Shown: one piece after another, positions 34,117-42,551 of the stretch
How the letters are laid out: every line of letters begins with the position of its first letter
Position numbering within the stretch: the stretch's first letter is position 1
Assembly (NCBI RefSeq): GCF_013403875.1
Contig: NZ_JACBNX010000020.1
Location: forward strand, 62,001-126,000
DNA from: Burkholderia guangdongensis
GTDB taxonomy: Bacteria; Pseudomonadota; Gammaproteobacteria; Burkholderiales; Burkholderiaceae
Reading direction: 5' to 3'
Length of the DNA stretch: 64,000 bases
Made by a program: the position numbers and the translations under genes
The notes under the pieces: model-generated
What the model was told of the DNA's origin: nothing
Databases searched by the model: none
What the model saw: only the letters and a program-made list of their open reading frames with translations

Positions 34117-34419
34117 TTACGGAATCGGATGGTGGACCGTGACGAGCTTCGTGCCGTCCGGGAAGGTCGCTTCGACCTGGATGTCCGGGATCATCTCCGG
34201 CACGCCGTCCATCACGTCGTCGCGCGTGAGCAGCGTCGTGCCGTAGTGCATCACTTCGGCGACCGTCTTGCCGTCGCGTGCCGCTTCCATCAGTGCGGCC
34301 GTGATGTACGCGACCGCTTCCGGGTAGTTGAGCTTCAGGCCGCGCGCGCGGCGCCGTTCGGCGAGCAGCGCCGCGGTGAAAATCAGCAGCTTGTCTTTTT
34401 CTCGGGGAGTCAGCTTCAT
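34117..34419 (-). CDS. ureA: Urease gamma subunit UreA
   Basis: A 100-aa structural subunit with MKLTPREKDKLLIFTAALLA at the start, LNYPEAVAYITAALMEAARDG and VPEMIPDIQVEATFPDGTKL. ATG 34419 has an AGGAG-free but GA-rich leader. A convincing sigma-54 promoter sequence lies about 126 bp upstream of the start, so this is probably the first gene of a ureABCEFG transcript, with ureD read separately or through. Confidence 0.96.
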   Translation of the reverse strand: MKLTPREKDKLLIFTAALLAERRRARGLKLNYPEAVAYITAALMEAARDGKTVAEVMHYGTTLLTRDDVMDGVPEMIPDIQVEATFPDGTKLVTVHHPIP

Positions 34420-34544
34420 GAATGGAAACGTTATGGAAAACGTAATATTTTTCCGCGTGGCGTTGGCTGGCGCGGATGCGCGGCTATCGTAGCACCGCGC
34501 CGTGCGGCTTGCGTGCTCGCGCGGCGGCGTTTGCGCATCAGTGC

Positions 34545-34560
34545 AGCAAGGCACGTGCCA
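34545..34560 (-). promoter_or_regulatory. Sigma-54 (-24/-12) promoter upstream of ureA
   Basis: On the minus strand the sequence is TGGCACGTGCCTTGCT, an exact match to the consensus TGGCACG-N4-TTGC(A/T) with correct GG-GC spacing. Transcription would begin around 34534, giving a leader of about 115 nt before ureA. Sigma-54 control of urease implies activation by an enhancer protein, most likely NtrC under nitrogen limitation. Confidence 0.75.
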
Positions 34561-34577
34561 TGTGCGGCGCGCATGTG

Positions 34578-34593
34578 TGCTCCACGATGGTGC
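34578..34593 (-). promoter_or_regulatory. Candidate NtrC-binding site
   Basis: TGCTCCACGATGGTGC matches the NtrC dyad TGCACCAAAATGGTGC at 13 of 16 positions, including both half sites. It lies only about 25 bp upstream of the -24 element, closer than usual. Further GTGCAC/GCATGC-type half sites follow between 34600 and 34660. Confidence 0.5.
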
Positions 34594-34681
34594 GCGCGCG
34601 ATGCATGCGGGTGCACGCCGATGCATGCGGCCGGGCCGTGTGCCACGGCGGTGCGCATGCGGGGGGTGCTTCAGGGGTGTT

Positions 34682-35557
34682 TCAGGTCTGCCAGAGCCGA
34701 AGCGGATGCGGCTCGACGCCATGCACGATCGGACGCAACAGCATCCAGCACTGCACGAAATGCCGCTGCAGCGCCTCCATCGACGTCGCGAGCGCGCGCA
34801 CGAGCACCACGCCCGGCGTCACGCACGTGATGCCGGCGCGCAAGGTGTCGTCGAACGGCATCCGCTCGGCGAGCGATTCGGCGAGCGCGGCGTCGCATGC
34901 GGCGCCGGCCGCCCACAGCGTGCCGTAGACGGGGAAGCCGCCGAGGCCCTGCAATGCGTGGCGCAGCGGGTCGTTCGCAACGAGCCGCGCGCGCTCGGTC
35001 CAGAGCGGCGCGCCGTTCGCATCGACGAGCGCCGACGTCGACACGAGCCGGCCCGCGGACCATGCCTCGCCGGCCGCCTGCCGGCCGAGCTGCGTTGCGT
35101 CCCAGCCAAGCGCGCTCGCGCCCGCGCCGAGCGTCAGCGTGAAATCCATCGACGCATGCGCGGCATCGAAGATCAGGTTGTTCTGCGGCAGCCAGTCGAG
35201 CTTCGCGCCTTCGCCGAGCACGATGCGGATTCGCTGCGCGGCGTCGAGGCCGTTCGACTTGTACCACTTGGTCGCGCCCGGCGTGGTCAGCACCGCGTGC
35301 GTGCGCTCGCCGAGCGCGATGTCGATGTCGAGCGTGTCGCCGCCCGCGACGCCGCCCGGCGGATGGACGATCACCGCGTGGCAGCGCGCGTCGCCTTCCG
35401 GATAGAGCGGCCGCTGCACGCGCAGCGGGCCGTCGTGCAGGCGATGTTGCAGCGTCGTGCGCGTGCCGTGTCGTTCGAAGCCGAGCTCGAGGCGGGCGTG
35501 CCAGGATTTGGCGAGAGCGGGGCGGGACAGCGACGCGTGCGAAACGTGGGCGGACAT
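34682..35557 (-). CDS. ureD: Urease accessory protein UreD
   Basis: A 291-aa protein (UreD/UreH family). Characteristic segments are RVQRPLYPEG, HAVIVHPPGGVAGGDTLDI, VLTTPGATKWYKSNG and DWLPQNNLIFDAAHA. It forms the scaffold that holds apo-urease with UreF and UreG and provides the nickel tunnel. It is first in the cluster and is separated from ureA by 262 bp holding the sigma-54 promoter. No similar promoter was found upstream of ureD itself. Confidence 0.95.
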   Translation of the reverse strand: MSAHVSHASLSRPALAKSWHARLELGFERHGTRTTLQHRLHDGPLRVQRPLYPEGDARCHAVIVHPPGGVAGGDTLDIDIALGERTHAVLTTPGATKWYKSNGLDAAQRIRIVLGEGAKLDWLPQNNLIFDAAHASMDFTLTLGAGASALGWDATQLGRQAAGEAWSAGRLVSTSALVDANGAPLWTERARLVANDPLRHALQGLGGFPVYGTLWAAGAACDAALAESLAERMPFDDTLRAGITCVTPGVVLVRALATSMEALQRHFVQCWMLLRPIVHGVEPHPLRLWQT

Positions 35558-35829
35558 CGTGGAATCGGCGGGAAGACGGGCGCGCTCATGCTACAGGAAT
35601 GCGCGGCGCGGTGGCGCGCGCGATCGGCTCATGCCGGCGATTGAGTTCATCGGCCTGTTTCCACCGGCGCTTATCGTTCTATTGAGAGCAATGATGCTTT
35701 GATGGTTGGGAGCTATGCGGTAAATCATTGCGGAAATAGCATTCTGTCCAAGGCCCGGTGCTCCGCTGATGCTGGAGAGTGACACCGCGGCAGCAGGCCG
35801 CATTTTGGCGGCAGGAAAAGGACACGGAC

Positions 35830-36528
35830 ATGCTTACCCATCGGCGCTGGAGATCACTGGACACGGCGGATCACGGCTGGCTTCGCGCGAAATACCACTT
35901 CGCGGTCAGTCCGGACGGCAATCTCGCGCACGCGCCGCTGGGCCCGCTGATCGTCTGGAACGATGACGAGATTGCCGCCGGAAGCGGTTTCCCGATGCAC
36001 GGGCACCGTGACATCGAGATCGTCACCTACGTGCGCCAGGGCGTGCTCGGACATCGGGACACTTTGGGATCCGAAGGAACGATTCACGCGGGCGACGTGC
36101 AGGTGATGAGCGCCGGCACCGGCATCCGCCATTCCGAGGTGAACAAGGGCGACGTGCCGCTCAAGGTCTATCAGATCTGGCTGGTGCCGCGCGCGGGCGG
36201 CGGACGACCCGCGTGGGATACGAAGCCGTTTCCCAAAGGCGATCGGTCCGGGCGCTTCGTCGTGCTGGCGAGCGGTTTCGCCGGCGACGAGGATGCGCTG
36301 CCCATTCGCGCCGATGCGCGCGTGCTCGGCGCGACGCTGAAGGCGGGCGAGCAGGCCCGGCAGGCGCTGGGGCCGTCGCGTCGCGCGTATCTCGTCGTTG
36401 CTTCGGGCCGCATCGAAGTGAACGGCGAGCACATGGGGCCGCTGGACGGCGTCGCGATCACGAACGTGGCGCAGGCCGACATCTCCGCCGTCGAAGATTC
36501 TGAGCTGGTGATGGTGGACGCCGGCTGA
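35830..36528 (+). CDS. Pirin family protein (YhhW-type)
   Basis: A 232-aa bicupin. The N-terminal cupin has the metal ligands in GSGFPMHGHRDIEIVTYV (His-x-His and Glu region), then GDVQVMSAGTGIRHSE with further His and Glu. Pirins bind iron; some have quercetin 2,3-dioxygenase activity and others act as regulators. ATG 35830 has AAAAGGA upstream; an in-frame GTG at 35779 would add 17 residues of no family character. It is followed by doxX-like and hydrolase genes on the same strand, forming a small cassette between ureD and the urt operon. Confidence 0.88.
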   Translation: MLTHRRWRSLDTADHGWLRAKYHFAVSPDGNLAHAPLGPLIVWNDDEIAAGSGFPMHGHRDIEIVTYVRQGVLGHRDTLGSEGTIHAGDVQVMSAGTGIRHSEVNKGDVPLKVYQIWLVPRAGGGRPAWDTKPFPKGDRSGRFVVLASGFAGDEDALPIRADARVLGATLKAGEQARQALGPSRRAYLVVASGRIEVNGEHMGPLDGVAITNVAQADISAVEDSELVMVDAG

Positions 36529-36577
36529 GTACCTTCATTTCTCAGTCCACTAAATCAAATCATATCTGGAGGTCATC

Positions 36578-36994
36578 ATGGATCGTTATAAGTTCCTTCC
36601 GCTGCTGGGCCGCATTCTGATCGGCGCGCCGTTCGTCATGAGCGGGCTGAGCAAGCTCGCCGCGCACGACGCCACCGTCGGCTATATCGCGGCGGTCGGC
36701 CTGCCGGCGCCGTCGCTCGCGTTCCTCGTCGCGGTACTGGTCGAGGCGGGCGGTGGCGTGCTGCTGATGGCCGGGTATCGCGCCCGCCTCGTGGCGCCGG
36801 CGATGGCGCTGTTCTGCGTGGTCACCGCGATCTTCTTCCACCACAACTTCGCGGACCAGAACCAGATGATCCACTTCCTGAAGAACGTGATGATGGCGGG
36901 CGGCCTGCTGCAGATCGCTTACTTCGGCGCCGGCGCGTTCAGCCTCGACGCGCGCGCCGGACGGGCCGCCGTGCGCGTGGCGTCGGCGGCTTGA
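36578..36994 (+). CDS. DoxX family membrane protein
   Basis: A 138-aa protein with four transmembrane helices. LLGRILIGAPFVMSGLSKL is the DoxX signature at the start, and VLLMAGYRARLVAPAMALFCV is the third helix. The mid-loop FFHHNFADQNQMIHFLKN is typical of the DoxX/YphA branch. Members are linked to redox or thiol stress. ATG 36578 has CTGGAGG at good distance. Its neighbours, pirin and hydrolase, often accompany DoxX in proteobacteria. Confidence 0.85.
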   Translation: MDRYKFLPLLGRILIGAPFVMSGLSKLAAHDATVGYIAAVGLPAPSLAFLVAVLVEAGGGVLLMAGYRARLVAPAMALFCVVTAIFFHHNFADQNQMIHFLKNVMMAGGLLQIAYFGAGAFSLDARAGRAAVRVASAA

Positions 36995-37004
36995 GCGATC
37001 GACC

Positions 37005-38018
37005 ATGTCTGATCCGACGGAGCCGACGATGAAAAACTTGCCGACCGATACCGCATCAACGAATTTCATCGCAACGCATCCTCTCGACCTGGACGATGCG
37101 GCCATCGTCGCCGCGATGCGAGCGGGGATGCGTTCCATGAAAGGCATGCGTCTGGGCGTCGAAGCGCGCGGGGCATTCGATGCGATGATGGAGAGCATCC
37201 CGCCGCTCGATGACGTCACGTACGAATCCGGCACGGTCGGCGGCATTCCGGGGTTCTGGGTCTATCCCGCGCATTGGCGAGCCGACGAAGCGATTCTTCA
37301 TCTGCATGCCGGATGGTTCAACTTCGGATCCGCCGGCGCATTCCGCCATTTCGTCGGACACATCGCCGCGCGGGCCGGCGCGAAGGCATTCATCCCGGAT
37401 TATCGGCTCGCGCCCGAGCATCCGTTCCCGGCGGCCGTCGACGATGTGCTCGCCTGTTATCACGGACTGGCCGACATCGGCATTCGCCGGATCGCCGTCA
37501 CCGGGGATTCCGCCGGAGGCGATCTCGCGCTGGTGCTCGCGTCGCGTCTTGCCGGTGAAGCGGTCGCTTCCGGGCCGACGATTGTCGGCGTTGCCGCATT
37601 GTCGCCAGTGACCGATCTGACGCTCTCGGGCGAGACGTACGACACGCGCGTCGATGCCGATCCGCTCTTCACGCGCGAGCAGGCGTCGGAGGTGGTGCGC
37701 GCCTATCTCGGGAGCGCCGACCCAGCGCATCCGCTTGCTTCGCCGCTCCATGCGCGGCTTGTCGGCCTGCCGCCCGTTCGCATCCACGTCGGAGACGACG
37801 AAGTGCTGCTGGACGATTCGCGGCGGTTCGTCGAGCGCGCAGTCGCCGCGGGCGTCGATGCCCGGCTCGATGTGTGGATGGGGATGTCGCACGGGTTCGC
37901 CGGCAGCGTCGGTGGGTTGAAGGCCGCGACACAGGCGCTGGACGCGATCGGCGCGTTCCTTGTCCAGAAGCTGAACGAGGGCGCCGGCTCGCCGTTCGTG
38001 TCGTCAGCCGCGAAGTGA
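37005..38018 (+). CDS. Alpha/beta hydrolase (HSL/esterase family IV)
   Basis: A 337-aa esterase-type protein. ILHLHAGWFNFGS stands in the oxyanion-hole position where family IV members have HGGG. The nucleophile is in the elbow GDSAGGDLAL, and Asp and His are provided by VGDDEVLLDDSRRF and MSHGF. PDYRLAPEHPFPAAVDD is the family signature. It would hydrolyse small esters. The ATG at 37005 starts 11 bp after the DoxX gene, and a second in-frame ATG lies at 37029. The atypical oxyanion motif may alter specificity. Confidence 0.88.
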   Translation: MSDPTEPTMKNLPTDTASTNFIATHPLDLDDAAIVAAMRAGMRSMKGMRLGVEARGAFDAMMESIPPLDDVTYESGTVGGIPGFWVYPAHWRADEAILHLHAGWFNFGSAGAFRHFVGHIAARAGAKAFIPDYRLAPEHPFPAAVDDVLACYHGLADIGIRRIAVTGDSAGGDLALVLASRLAGEAVASGPTIVGVAALSPVTDLTLSGETYDTRVDADPLFTREQASEVVRAYLGSADPAHPLASPLHARLVGLPPVRIHVGDDEVLLDDSRRFVERAVAAGVDARLDVWMGMSHGFAGSVGGLKAATQALDAIGAFLVQKLNEGAGSPFVSSAAK

Positions 38019-38035
38019 GCTCGCAGCGGACGTGG

Positions 38036-38057
38036 CCGACGGCGCGGCCGCCGTCGG
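38036..38057. terminator. Inverted repeat between convergent hydrolase and urtE genes
   Basis: CCGACGGC and GCCGTCGG flank the loop GCGGCC in a gap of 39 bp between converging genes. No U-run on either side, so termination is probable but unproved. Confidence 0.45.
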
Positions 38058-38750
38058 TCAGACCGCGATCAACTCGCGCACCCCGTTGCGCTCCATATCC
38101 TTTGCCTCTCCGCCCGCGACCACTTCGCCACGGCTCATCACCCAGTACTGGTCCGCGATCGACCGCGCGAAGTCGTAGTATTGCTCGACGAGCAGGATCG
38201 TCATCTTCGATTCGTCGACGAGCTGCCGCAGCGTGCGGCCGATGTCCTGGATGATCGACGGCTGGATTCCTTCGGTCGGCTCGTCCAGGATCAGCAGCTG
38301 CGGCTCGCTCATCAGCGCGCGGCCGATCGCGAGCTGCTGCTGCTGGCCACCCGACAGGTCGCCGCCGCGCCGCGCGCGCATGTCCTTCAGCACCGGGAAC
38401 AGCGCATAGATCCGGTCCGGCACTTTCGACGGCGCGCGGCGGCTCGCGGCGCCGACGAGCAGGTTTTCCTCGACGGTCAGCCGAGGAAAGATGTCGCGCC
38501 CCTGCGGCACGTACGCGAGCCCGGCCGCCACGCGCGCGTACGGCGGCAGCGCCGCCAGCGGATCGCCGCGCCAGCTCACCGCGCCGCTCTTCGCGGCGAC
38601 GACGCCCATCAGGCAGCGCAGCAGCGTCGACTTGCCGACGCCGTTGCGGCCGAGCAGCACCGTCAGCCTGCCTTCGTCGGCGGTCAGGTTCACGTCGCGC
38701 AGGATGTGGCTGCCGCCGTAGTACTGGTTCAGCGCTTCGATCTTCAGCAT
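38058..38750 (-). CDS. urtE: Urea ABC transporter ATP-binding subunit UrtE
   Basis: A 230-aa LivF-type ATPase. Walker A is GRNGVGKSTLL, the ABC signature LSGGQQQQLAIGRAL and Walker B LLILDEPTEGIQPSI. It powers urea uptake with UrtD at the cytoplasmic face of UrtB/UrtC. Last gene of urtABCDE, 4 bp after urtD. The operon order plus the UrtA sequence identifies the substrate as urea rather than branched-chain amino acids. Confidence 0.93.
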   Translation of the reverse strand: MLKIEALNQYYGGSHILRDVNLTADEGRLTVLLGRNGVGKSTLLRCLMGVVAAKSGAVSWRGDPLAALPPYARVAAGLAYVPQGRDIFPRLTVEENLLVGAASRRAPSKVPDRIYALFPVLKDMRARRGGDLSGGQQQQLAIGRALMSEPQLLILDEPTEGIQPSIIQDIGRTLRQLVDESKMTILLVEQYYDFARSIADQYWVMSRGEVVAGGEAKDMERNGVRELIAV

Positions 38751-38754
38751 CGCA

Positions 38755-39615
38755 TCATCGTCCCAGATAAGACTCGATCACCGCGTCGTCGCGCTTCACC
38801 TGATCGAGCGTGCCTTGCGCGAGCACCGCGCCTTCGGCCATCACCGTCACGCGGCCCGTGTCGCCCGCGAGCGCCGCGACGAACTCCATGTCGTGCTCGA
38901 CGACCATCATCGAGCACGTGCCGCGCAGCGTGTTCAGCAGCTCCGCGAGTTCCATCGTCTCGTGGTCGGTCATCCCGGCCGCCGGCTCGTCGAGCAGCAG
39001 CAGGGCGGGGCGCTGCATCAGCAGCATGCCGATCTCGAGCCGCTGCTTCTGCCCGTGCGACAGCTCGCCGGCCGCGCGATACGCGTGCGCGTCGAGGCGG
39101 ATCAGCTCGAGCGTCTCCTCGATCTTCGCCTGCGCGTCGCGGTCGAGCCGCGTGCGCAGCGACGCGAGCCAGCCCTTGTCGGTCTGCATCGCGAGCTCGA
39201 GGTTCTCCCACACCGGATGCTGCTCGAACACCGTCGGCTTCTGGAACTTGCGGCCGATTCCCGCGCGCGCGATCTCGGGTTCGCTCATCCGCGACAGGTC
39301 GAGCGTCTGGCCGAGAAATACCTTGCCCGCATCGGGGCGCGTCTTGCCGGTGATCACGTCCATCATCGTCGTCTTGCCGGCGCCGTTCGGACCGATCACG
39401 CAGCGCAGCTCGCCCGCGTCGATCGCGAGCGACAGCTTGTTCAGCGCACGAAAACCGTCGAAGCTGACTTCGATGTCCTCGAGATACAGGATCGTCCCGT
39501 GCGACGTGTCGATCGCGCCGGGCGTGACGACCCGCGACATCTCCGCGGTGCCGCTGACCGTCAGCTCCGTGTCGTCGCGGCGCGCGACGTCGGCCATCAT
39601 GAAGAATCCGTTCAT
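38755..39615 (-). CDS. urtD: Urea ABC transporter ATP-binding subunit UrtD
   Basis: A 286-aa LivG-type ATPase. Walker A GPNGAGKTTMMD, signature LSHGQKQRLEIGMLL, Walker B LLLLDEPAAGMTD and the switch MVVEHDMEF are complete. An N-terminal extension of about 38 residues precedes the ATPase domain. ATG 39615 overlaps the urtC stop by 4 bases. The signature has SHGQK instead of SGGQ, as is common in UrtD. Confidence 0.93.
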   Translation of the reverse strand: MNGFFMMADVARRDDTELTVSGTAEMSRVVTPGAIDTSHGTILYLEDIEVSFDGFRALNKLSLAIDAGELRCVIGPNGAGKTTMMDVITGKTRPDAGKVFLGQTLDLSRMSEPEIARAGIGRKFQKPTVFEQHPVWENLELAMQTDKGWLASLRTRLDRDAQAKIEETLELIRLDAHAYRAAGELSHGQKQRLEIGMLLMQRPALLLLDEPAAGMTDHETMELAELLNTLRGTCSMMVVEHDMEFVAALAGDTGRVTVMAEGAVLAQGTLDQVKRDDAVIESYLGR

Positions 39616-40835
39616 CGGCGCACTCCCCGAACTCCCCGAACTCGCGCGACGACGTCGTCGACGAGCCCCATGATGCCGCGCGGCATCAGCAACGGCACGA
39701 GCACGAAGATCAGCCCGAGGAAGAACAGCCAGTATTCGGCGAAATTCGCGGTGAAGAAGCTCTTCGCGCCGTTCACCGCGAACGCGCCGACGATCGGCCC
39801 GATCAGCGTGCCGCGCCCGCCGACCGCGACCCAGATCGCCATCTCGATCGAGTTGCCCGGCGACATCTCGCCCGGATTGATGATGCCGACCTGCGGCACG
39901 TACAGCGCGCCCGCGATGCCGCACAGCACCGCGGACACGGTCCACACGAACAGCTTGTACGCGAGCGGGCTGTAGCCGAGGAACATCAGCCGCGTCTCGC
40001 CGTCGCGCACCGCGGTGACGACGCGCCCGAGCTTGCTCGTGACGATCGCGCGCGCGGCGACGAACGCGAGCACGAGCGTCGCGAACGTCAGCAGGAACAG
40101 CACGGTGCGCGTGCCCGGCGACGTGACCGGAAAACCCGCGATCCGCTTGAAGTCGGTGAAGCCGTTGTTGCCGCCGAAGCCGGTCTCGTTGCGATAGAAC
40201 AGCAGCATCGCCGCGAACGTCATCGCCTGCGTGATGATCGACAGATAGACGCCCTTCACGCGCGAGCGGAACGTGAAGAAGCCGAACACCCACGCGAGCA
40301 CGGCCGGCGCGAGCACGACGAGCGCGAGCGCATACGCGAGATGCTCGGTGCCGCTCCAGTACCACGGCAGCCGGTGCCAGTCGAGGAACACCATGAAGTC
40401 GGGGAGGTCGGTGCCGTACTTGCCGTCGCGGCCGATCTCGCGCATCAGGTACATGCCGATCGCGTAGCCGCCGAGCGCGAAGAAGAGGCCATGCCCGAGA
40501 CTCAGGATGCCGCAATAGCCCCACACGAGATCGAGCGCGAGCGCGGCGATCGCGTAGCACATCAGCTTGCCGGTGAGCGTCATCGCATACGCGGACAGAT
40601 GGAGCGCGCTCGATTCCGGCGCGACGAGCGCGGCGAGCGGCACGCCGATGCCGATCGCGAGGCAGAGCGCGATCAGCGCGAGCCATGCGCGGCGCGACAG
40701 CAGCGCGGGGCGCGGCGGCAGGCCGAGCGCGAAGCCGCCGGCCGCGCGAGCGGCGGCGGGCGACGGCGCGGCGGCCGGTGCGGCCGATGTGGCCGGTGTG
40801 GCATTCGGCGACAGCGAATCGGTGAACGAAGTCAT
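39612..40835 (-). CDS. urtC: Urea ABC transporter permease UrtC
   Basis: A 407-aa LivM-type permease with about ten helices. The N-terminal 35 residues are an Ala/Pro/Ser-rich cytoplasmic lead. GYCGILSLGHGLFFALGGYAIGMYL is the family core, and AVRDGETRLMFLGYSPLAYKLFVW is the coupling-helix region that meets the ATPases. It overlaps urtD and begins 1 bp after urtB. Confidence 0.92.
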   Translation of the reverse strand: MTSFTDSLSPNATPATSAAPAAAPSPAAARAAGGFALGLPPRPALLSRRAWLALIALCLAIGIGVPLAALVAPESSALHLSAYAMTLTGKLMCYAIAALALDLVWGYCGILSLGHGLFFALGGYAIGMYLMREIGRDGKYGTDLPDFMVFLDWHRLPWYWSGTEHLAYALALVVLAPAVLAWVFGFFTFRSRVKGVYLSIITQAMTFAAMLLFYRNETGFGGNNGFTDFKRIAGFPVTSPGTRTVLFLLTFATLVLAFVAARAIVTSKLGRVVTAVRDGETRLMFLGYSPLAYKLFVWTVSAVLCGIAGALYVPQVGIINPGEMSPGNSIEMAIWVAVGGRGTLIGPIVGAFAVNGAKSFFTANFAEYWLFFLGLIFVLVPLLMPRGIMGLVDDVVARVRGVRGVRR

Positions 40836-40836
40836 C

Positions 40837-42456
40837 TCAGGCCTCCGCGCTGCGGCCCTTCAGGGCGAACATCCCCTGCGGCCGCTTCTGGATGAAGAGA
40901 ACGATCATCACGAGCACGGCGATCTTCGCGAGCACCGCGCCCCAGAACGGCTCGATCGCTTTGCTGACGAGCCCGAGCCCGAAGCCGCCGAGCACGGTGC
41001 CCGCGATCTGGCCGACGCCGCCGAGCACGACCGCCATGAACGAATCGATGATGTAGCTCTGGCCGAGATCCGGGCCGACGTTGCCGATCTGCGACAGCGC
41101 GCAGCCGCCGAGCCCCGCGATGCCGGCGCCGAACGCGAACGCATACGCGTCGATGCGTGCGGTCTTCACGCCGACGCATGCGGCCATCCGCCGGTTCTGC
41201 GTGACTGCGCGCACGAACAGGCCCAGGCGCGTCTTCGTCAGCACCGCCCACGCGATGCCGACGACGATCAGCGCGAACGCGAGGATCGCGATCCGGTTGT
41301 ACGGCAGGATCAGGTTCTGCATCACGGTCACGCCGCCGCTCATCCACGACGGATTCTCGACCTGCACGTTCTGCGCGCCGAAGATCATCCGCGTCGCCTG
41401 GATCAGGATCAGGCTCACGCCGAACGTCGCGAGCAGCGTCTCGAGCGGGCGGCCGTACAGGTGCCGCAGCACGAGCCGCTCGAGCACGAGCCCGACCGCC
41501 GCGGCCGCGACGAACGACGCCGGCACCGCGACGAGCGGATACCAGTCGAACGCGGAAGGCGCATAGTGCTGGATCAGCGTCTGCACGACATAGGTTGCGT
41601 ACGCACCGATCATCAGGAACTCGCCGTGCGCCATGTTGATCACGCCGATCAGTCCATACGTGATCGCGAGGCCGAGCGCGGCGAGCAGCAGCACGCTGCC
41701 GAGCGACAGCCCCGCGAACAGCGTGCCCGCGATCTCGCCGCGGCGCTGCAGCGCATGCAGCGCGTCGAGGCCCTGCTGCGCGGCGTCGCGCACGCGCGCG
41801 TCGGGCTCCGCGTCGCTGCCGTCCGCGTTCTTCGCGACGAGCGGGCGCAACTGTTCGATCATGTCGAGATCGTGCCGCGCGGCGACGATCTTCACCGCGT
41901 CGAGGCGCTTGCCCGGATCCGCGTCGTGCAGCGCGGCGATCGCCCACAGCGCGTCGAGGCGGCGCTTCAGTGCCGGGTCGGTTTCCGTCGCGCGCGCACG
42001 GTCGATCATCGGCTTCAGCGCCGGGTCCGGGTTCTGCAGCAGCGCGTCGACCGCGGTGCGCCGCGTCGCGAGGTCGGGCGACGCGAGCGCGAGGCCCGAC
42101 AGCGCGTTCGCGATCTTCGTGCGCAGCAGGTTGTTCAGCATCACCGGCTGCGCGTTGCCGGCCTGCGCGGGCGCGTTCGTCAGCGCGTCGTGCGGGGTGT
42201 CGCCGGTCTGGATCAGCACGCGGCCGTCGTCGGTCGCGAGCGCGTTGCCGGTCGACAGCGCGTTGAGGAGCGCGACGGCCGGCGCATCGCCTTCGGCGGC
42301 GAGCCGGCCGATCGCGGCGGTTTTCGCGTCGAAATCGTCGCCGGCGAGCGCGGCGGTGTCGGTGGCCGTCAGCGCGCAGGCGGCATGGGGCGCGACGCCG
42401 AAAAACATGGCGCACGCAACGAGTTCGACGGCGGCTCGGCGAAAGAGCTTGGGCAT
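40837..42456 (-). CDS. urtB: Urea ABC transporter permease UrtB
   Basis: A 539-aa LivH-type permease. A signal-like helix (about 8-30) is followed by a ~220-residue periplasmic, helical-repeat region containing repeated ALLNALSTGN and LLRTKIANAL-like units. The membrane domain then starts near LFAGLSLGSVLLLAALGLAITYGLIGVINMAHGEF. The long N-terminal region is usual for UrtB and absent from LivH. ATG 42456 follows CGGAG-like sequence; upstream open frame is not credible. It forms the channel with UrtC. Confidence 0.92.
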   Translation of the reverse strand: MPKLFRRAAVELVACAMFFGVAPHAACALTATDTAALAGDDFDAKTAAIGRLAAEGDAPAVALLNALSTGNALATDDGRVLIQTGDTPHDALTNAPAQAGNAQPVMLNNLLRTKIANALSGLALASPDLATRRTAVDALLQNPDPALKPMIDRARATETDPALKRRLDALWAIAALHDADPGKRLDAVKIVAARHDLDMIEQLRPLVAKNADGSDAEPDARVRDAAQQGLDALHALQRRGEIAGTLFAGLSLGSVLLLAALGLAITYGLIGVINMAHGEFLMIGAYATYVVQTLIQHYAPSAFDWYPLVAVPASFVAAAAVGLVLERLVLRHLYGRPLETLLATFGVSLILIQATRMIFGAQNVQVENPSWMSGGVTVMQNLILPYNRIAILAFALIVVGIAWAVLTKTRLGLFVRAVTQNRRMAACVGVKTARIDAYAFAFGAGIAGLGGCALSQIGNVGPDLGQSYIIDSFMAVVLGGVGQIAGTVLGGFGLGLVSKAIEPFWGAVLAKIAVLVMIVLFIQKRPQGMFALKGRSAEA

Positions 42457-42551
42457 CGGAGAATCCTGGCGGACGTGGAGGGAGGGCGATGCACGTGCCG
42501 TCACCGGCGCGCCGCACGGGTCACACTGGTCGCGCGACGCCCCGGCACGCG

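Noticed and set aside
34600..34660. Alternating GCATGC/GTGCAC sequence as a possible Z-DNA or repeat element
   Set aside because: The motifs are irregular and are better explained as partial NtrC-type half sites near the sigma-54 promoter.
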